Source: Streptosporangiaceae bacterium (GTDB lineage: Bacteria; Actinomycetota; Actinomycetes; Streptosporangiales; Streptosporangiaceae). Taken from it: 8,752 nt of DNA. A program made the position numbers and the translations under genes. Positions 6,195 to 8,752 of this stretch are shown here, piece after piece. The stretch's first letter is position 1. Each line of letters starts with the position of its first letter. The DNA lies in the NCBI GenBank assembly GCA_030045175.1, contig JASIBM010000343.1, positions 1 to 8,752 on the forward strand, read 5' to 3'. Under the pieces are notes generated by a model that saw only the letters and a program-made list of their open reading frames with translations, was not told the origin of the DNA and ran no database searches.

Positions 6195-6223
6195 ATGCTA
6201 GCCAGCAATGCCGGGCGCCGGCA
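6195..6223 (-). promoter_or_regulatory. Candidate promoter of the DUF4386 gene
   Basis: On the minus strand TAGCAT (6195-6200) fits the TANNNT -10 pattern. A 17-bp spacer leads to TGCCGG (6218-6223), a weak -35. Transcription would begin near 6188, leaving a leader of about 17 nt that just contains the ribosome site. The -35 side coincides with the 17-bp palindrome at 6208-6224. Confidence 0.35.
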
Positions 6224-6224
6224 T
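6208..6224. promoter_or_regulatory. 17-bp palindrome between the divergent DUF4386 and LuxR genes, candidate operator
   Basis: ATGCCGG (6208-6214) and CCGGCAT (6218-6224) are perfect 7-bp inverted arms around GCG. The site overlaps the presumed DUF4386 -35 region and lies about 62 bp before the LuxR start, so one bound dimer could affect both genes. LuxR-type helix-turn-helix dimers commonly use dyads of this size, so the adjacent regulator is the first candidate. Confidence 0.5.
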
Positions 6225-6250
6225 CGGTGAAATTACCGGTTGTGGTACCG

Positions 6251-6285
6251 CTTCGGCAGGCGCGCGACCGTAATAGATTCGGCTC
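6251..6285 (+). promoter_or_regulatory. Candidate leaderless promoter of the LuxR regulator gene
   Basis: TAGATT (6274-6279) fits TANNNT and is followed by exactly 6 nt before the ATG at 6286, so transcription would begin at or next to the A of the start codon. A weak -35 (CTTCGG, 6251-6256) sits 17 bp upstream. No ribosome site precedes the ATG, as expected for leaderless mRNA, which is common in actinobacteria. Confidence 0.45.
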
Positions 6286-8583
6286 ATGGCAAGGCCAGCA
6301 CGTCGCTGCGGCAACCTTCCTGCCGAGGTCACCAGCTTCATTGGCCGGCGCCGCGAACTCGCCGAGGTGCGAAGCAAGCTCACCCAGGCCCGACTGGTTA
6401 GCCTGGTCGGCCCCGGTGGCGTGGGTAAGACCCGGGTGGCGCTCCGGGCATCCGCCAGCCTCGGGCGCAGCTTTCGCGACGGTGCGTGGCTCGCCGGGCT
6501 CGCCGACCTGCGGGACCCGTCGCTGGTGACCACCGCTGTCATGGCTGCTCTCGACCTGCGGGACCAGGCAGCCTCCGATCCGCTGGCGCTGGTCACGAGC
6601 TACCTGCGAGCCAAGGACCTCTTGCTCGTGCTCGACAACTGCGAGCACCTGCTCGCGGCGTGTGCCGAATTCGTGAGTGCAGTCATCTCGGCCGCACCGG
6701 GCGTCCGCATACTCGCCACCAGCCGCGAGCCGCTGTCGGTACCCGGCGAGCACGTCGTTCCTATCTCGCCATTCGGGCTGCCCGCGCCCGCGGGCAATAC
6801 AGCGGACCGGAGCGAACCGCACCACAATGAGGCGGTCAGGCTTTTCGCTGAGCGCGCGGCAGCCGCAACAGGCGCGTTCGAGATCACCCCGGCTAATCAG
6901 GCTGCCGTTGCTGAGTTGTGCCGTCGGCTGGATGGCCTCCCGCTGGCCATCGAGTTCGCCGCGGTCAGGACGCGCACCCTCGCCGTGGAGCAGATACTGG
7001 ACCGCCTGACAGACAGGTTCGGCCTGCTCACTGGGGGGCGAGCCGCGCTGCCGCGGCACCAGACGCTCATGACCACGATCGAGTGGAGCTACGACCTGCT
7101 GACGGACCACGAGCGAGCGACCCTGAGGAGGCTGTGCGTCTTCGCAGGCAGGTTCAGTCTGGATGACGTCGAGGCGGTCTGCTCGCAGGAGCCGGTCCCC
7201 GCCGCGCAGGCACTTGATGTCCTCTCGTCACTGGTCGACAAATCCCTGGTGACCAAGGACGAGGTGAACGGCTCCGCGTGCTACCGCCTGCACGAGACGA
7301 TGCGCGAGTTCACCGCGCTCAAGCTCAAGGAGACCGGCGAGCAGGAGGCGACGGAGCAGCGATGCGCCGACTATTACAGCAACAGCTGCGGGCGGGCCGC
7401 GCTGGAAGGCCGGAACAAGTTGGCGGACTGGCTCGCATGGGCGGATCTCGAGATCGACAACATCCGGGCCGTGCTGCAATGGTTCGCCAGGCGCGGTGAT
7501 GCTACGCGCGGAACTGGCCTGGCCACCAGCCTCGGCTGGTACTGGATCACCCGCGCCACCACGGAGGGCACCCGGTGGCTCGATGCGTTCCTCGGCGCGA
7601 CAAGCGCCGACGCGCCGACGCATGGCTGGGCATGCTTCATCCGCGGCTTCCTGGCCGTGCTCAAGAACGATCCGCCCGCGGCACGGCGCTGGCTGCGAAG
7701 CGCGATAGCGACGGCAAGAAGCACGGGGCAACGAGAGCTGCTGACCGAGGCACTGGCGATGGCGTCCGTCGCGGAGGACAGCGCCGACGACCACGCCGCC
7801 GCGAGGGCGCTGCTCGACCAGGCACGAGCGACCGCGGACAAGCTCGATTACCCGCCGGGCACGCTCGCGGTGCTGCAAGCTCAGGCACTGCACGGGTTCG
7901 CCGAAGACGACCCGGATGCCGCGCGAGCCGCCGCCTCGCAGGGCGCCGAGCTGGCCAGGGTGACCGGCGATCTGTACGCGCTCGAGATGATGGCGCTGAA
8001 TCTCGGTTTTGCCTGGCTGGCCGCTGACAACCCCGGCGCATCCGAGCCGGCGCTTGCCGAGGCCCTGCGGATCGCCCGCCAGATCGACGACAGGGTCAGC
8101 CTGGTATACCTGCTCGGGGCCATGGCCTGCCAAGCCGCGCTGTCGGGGCGAGCATCACTGGCGGCCAGGCTCCTCGGTGCCAGCGACACCGCCCGCACCA
8201 CGACGGGAATCATCCTGCTGCCGTTCTTCGCGATGAGGCTTCCGGCCACCGAAGAGCTGGCCGTGGCCATTCTCGGAGCGCCGAGATTCGAAGCCGAGGT
8301 CACTGCCGGAAGGCAGCTGACCCGCGCCGCGGCCATCAAGCTGGCGCTGGGCGAACCGGCCGACGCCGGCCCGGCCGCGCACGATGTGCGCGATGCGAGC
8401 CCGCTCAGCGCCAGGGAGGCGGAGATCGCCAGGCTCATAGCCAACGGCCTGACCAACAAGCAGATCGCATCGCGCCTGATCTTGTCCGAGCGCACCGTTG
8501 ACAGCCACGTCCGCAACATGCTGAACAAGCTCGGCAGCGGCTCACGAGCCCAGATCGCTACCTGGGTAACGGCCTCGACCTGA
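6286..8583 (+). CDS. Large ATPase-LuxR transcriptional regulator (STAND NTPase + TPR-like + LuxR HTH)
   Basis: This 765-residue regulator shows the order NB-ARC-like STAND ATPase, helical-repeat sensor and DNA-binding domain. The N-terminus NLPAEVTSFIGRRREL (10-25) is the usual opening of this family. Walker A is GPGGVGKT (42-49), Walker B LLLVLDNCEH (112-121, D117), the sensor ILATSREPL (142-150), and GLPLAIEFAA (217-226) is the typical GLPLA motif. A winged-helix-like part (WSYDLLTDHERATLRRLCVFAGRFSLDDVEAVC) is followed by LVDKSLV and YRLHETMREF. Residues about 350-690 are Ala-rich helical repeats that probably read a ligand or protein signal. The C-terminal LuxR HTH spans about 705-762 (LSAREAEIARLIANGLTNKQIASRLILSERTVDSHVRNMLNKLGSGSRAQIATW). 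ATP-dependent oligomerisation on DNA is expected from the family. Targets are not known; the divergent DUF4386 gene and the gene itself are the nearest. Its stop codon lies inside the first palindrome before the SDR gene. Confidence 0.95.
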   Translation: MARPARRCGNLPAEVTSFIGRRRELAEVRSKLTQARLVSLVGPGGVGKTRVALRASASLGRSFRDGAWLAGLADLRDPSLVTTAVMAALDLRDQAASDPLALVTSYLRAKDLLLVLDNCEHLLAACAEFVSAVISAAPGVRILATSREPLSVPGEHVVPISPFGLPAPAGNTADRSEPHHNEAVRLFAERAAAATGAFEITPANQAAVAELCRRLDGLPLAIEFAAVRTRTLAVEQILDRLTDRFGLLTGGRAALPRHQTLMTTIEWSYDLLTDHERATLRRLCVFAGRFSLDDVEAVCSQEPVPAAQALDVLSSLVDKSLVTKDEVNGSACYRLHETMREFTALKLKETGEQEATEQRCADYYSNSCGRAALEGRNKLADWLAWADLEIDNIRAVLQWFARRGDATRGTGLATSLGWYWITRATTEGTRWLDAFLGATSADAPTHGWACFIRGFLAVLKNDPPAARRWLRSAIATARSTGQRELLTEALAMASVAEDSADDHAAARALLDQARATADKLDYPPGTLAVLQAQALHGFAEDDPDAARAAASQGAELARVTGDLYALEMMALNLGFAWLAADNPGASEPALAEALRIARQIDDRVSLVYLLGAMACQAALSGRASLAARLLGASDTARTTTGIILLPFFAMRLPATEELAVAILGAPRFEAEVTAGRQLTRAAAIKLALGEPADAGPAAHDVRDASPLSAREAEIARLIANGLTNKQIASRLILSERTVDSHVRNMLNKLGSGSRAQIATWVTAST

Positions 8584-8602
8584 TGGCAGTGACTGACATC
8601 AG
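8580..8602. promoter_or_regulatory. 23-bp palindromic operator, copy 1
   Basis: The pattern is CTGATG-N-CAGT-N-ACTG-N-CATCAG, with symmetry broken only at positions 7, 12 and 17. It overlaps the stop codon of the LuxR gene (8581-8583) and covers the -35 side of the presumed SDR promoter. Palindromes of this kind upstream of SDR genes are usually bound by TetR-family or similar dimeric repressors. The family of the binder here is inferred. Confidence 0.75.
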
Positions 8603-8607
8603 CGTGC

Positions 8608-8613
8608 TAAGCT
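8608..8613 (+). promoter_or_regulatory. Candidate -10 box of the SDR gene
   Basis: TAAGCT fits TANNNT and lies in and beside the 9-bp gap between the two operators. Transcription would begin near 8620. The -35 position falls in operator copy 1 and is poor (GGCAGT at 8585-8590, 17-bp spacing). This layout would let a repressor block both polymerase contacts. Confidence 0.35.
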
Positions 8614-8634
8614 GATGACAGTTACTGACATCAG
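8612..8634. promoter_or_regulatory. 23-bp palindromic operator, copy 2
   Basis: This has the same CTGATG-N-CAGT-N-ACTG-N-CATCAG pattern as copy 1, identical at 21 of 23 positions. The two differences fall on positions 7 and 12, which are also where the dyad symmetry breaks. Centres of the two copies (8591 and 8623) are 32 bp apart, about three helical turns, so two dimers would sit on the same face of the DNA. It overlaps the start of the SDR ribosome site (8633-8638) and the likely transcription start. Confidence 0.75.
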
Positions 8635-8638
8635 GAGG
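8633..8638 (+). promoter_or_regulatory. Ribosome binding site of the SDR gene
   Basis: AGGAGG with a 6-nt spacer to ATG 8645 is a near-ideal site and fixes the start. Its first two bases are the end of operator copy 2. Confidence 0.8.
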
Positions 8639-8644
8639 TTCCAC

Positions 8645-8752
8645 ATGCGGATATTCGTCACGGGCGCGTCCGGCTGGATCGGCTCAGCCGTCGTCCCCGA
8701 GCTCATCGGCGCGGGTCACCAGGTCATCGGGCTCGCCAGGTCGGACTCCTCG
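8645..8752 (+). CDS. NAD(P)-dependent SDR/NAD-epimerase family protein, N-terminal part (cut by window end)
   Basis: Thirty-six residues are visible, beginning MRIFVTGASGWIGSAVV. The first beta strand and TGASGWIG (6-13) give the TGxxGxxG dinucleotide-binding fingerprint of extended short-chain dehydrogenases and NAD-dependent epimerases. GHQVIGLARSD (25-35) is the second strand, ending with an Arg-Ser that in this family often favours NADP(H), a weak hint only. The catalytic Ser/Tyr/Lys lie beyond the window. The gene has an excellent ribosome site and the two 23-bp palindromes in front of it, so it is probably induced by a ligand through a dedicated repressor. It follows the LuxR gene by 61 bp but seems to have its own promoter. 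Confidence 0.88.
   Translation, partial: MRIFVTGASGWIGSAVVPELIGAGHQVIGLARSDSS

Noticed and set aside
6172..7110. The minus-strand frame of the DUF4386 gene remains open another 313 codons upstream
   Set aside because: It is antisense to the well-supported LuxR regulator, its translation is low-complexity, and the strong ribosome site fixes the start at 6171. Long antisense frames are usual at this GC content.
7228..8133. 301-codon minus-strand open frame inside the LuxR gene
   Set aside because: It is a shadow of the LuxR coding frame, with no recognisable domain and no ribosome site.
8580..8634. Reading the two palindromes as a transcription terminator of the LuxR gene
   Set aside because: The internal mismatches and lack of a T tract make a poor hairpin, while the repetition at helical spacing before an ideal ribosome site fits operators better.

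Overview
The window is very GC-rich, and its genes strongly prefer G or C in the third codon position. Together with GTG starts, TANNNT-type -10 boxes, a large ATPase-LuxR regulator, a DUF664-type DinB protein and a DUF4386 membrane protein, this points to a high-GC actinobacterium, probably a soil filamentous type (Streptomyces/Streptosporangiales-like). No RNA gene, CRISPR array or intact insertion sequence was found. There are eight genes, two of them cut by the window ends.

Layout. 3-500 (+) is the C-terminal part of an unrecognised protein. It converges on 535-1464 (-), a nucleoside phosphorylase/nucleosidase-fold protein resembling the PNP domains found in bacterial conflict-system effectors. 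A 221-bp divergent region follows, holding a strong GC hairpin, an 11-bp direct repeat and a hairpin pair that recalls the end of an IS200/IS605-type element. 1686-2210 (+) is a DinB/DUF664 metal-binding helical-bundle protein. It converges on a two-gene minus-strand unit: an ECF sigma factor (3077-3574) whose stop overlaps the start of a single-pass membrane protein (2235-3080) with two DUF5666-like beta repeats, which is probably its regulator. Upstream of that unit, on the same strand, lies proS (3712-5151), a prolyl-tRNA synthetase of the archaeal/eukaryote-like (Thermus) type. A 255-bp spacer with small dyads separates it from a DUF4386 membrane protein (5407-6171, -). That gene is divergent from a 765-residue STAND ATPase-LuxR regulator (6286-8583, +), which is probably leaderless. 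Last comes the start of an NAD(P)-dependent SDR/epimerase gene (8645-8752 and beyond, +).

How the genes may work together. The clearest functional units are the translationally coupled sigma factor/membrane protein pair, the divergent DUF4386/LuxR pair around a 17-bp palindrome, and the SDR gene behind two near-identical 23-bp palindromes spaced 32 bp apart. The last is the sharpest regulatory signal in the window. The regulator that reads it is not obvious here and may lie just beyond the right edge. I see no clearly new multi-gene system. The items most worth a second look are the tandem operators, the stand-alone effector-like PNP protein, the Thermus-type ProRS with an altered motif 3, and the sigma/DUF5666 pair without a zinc anti-sigma motif.
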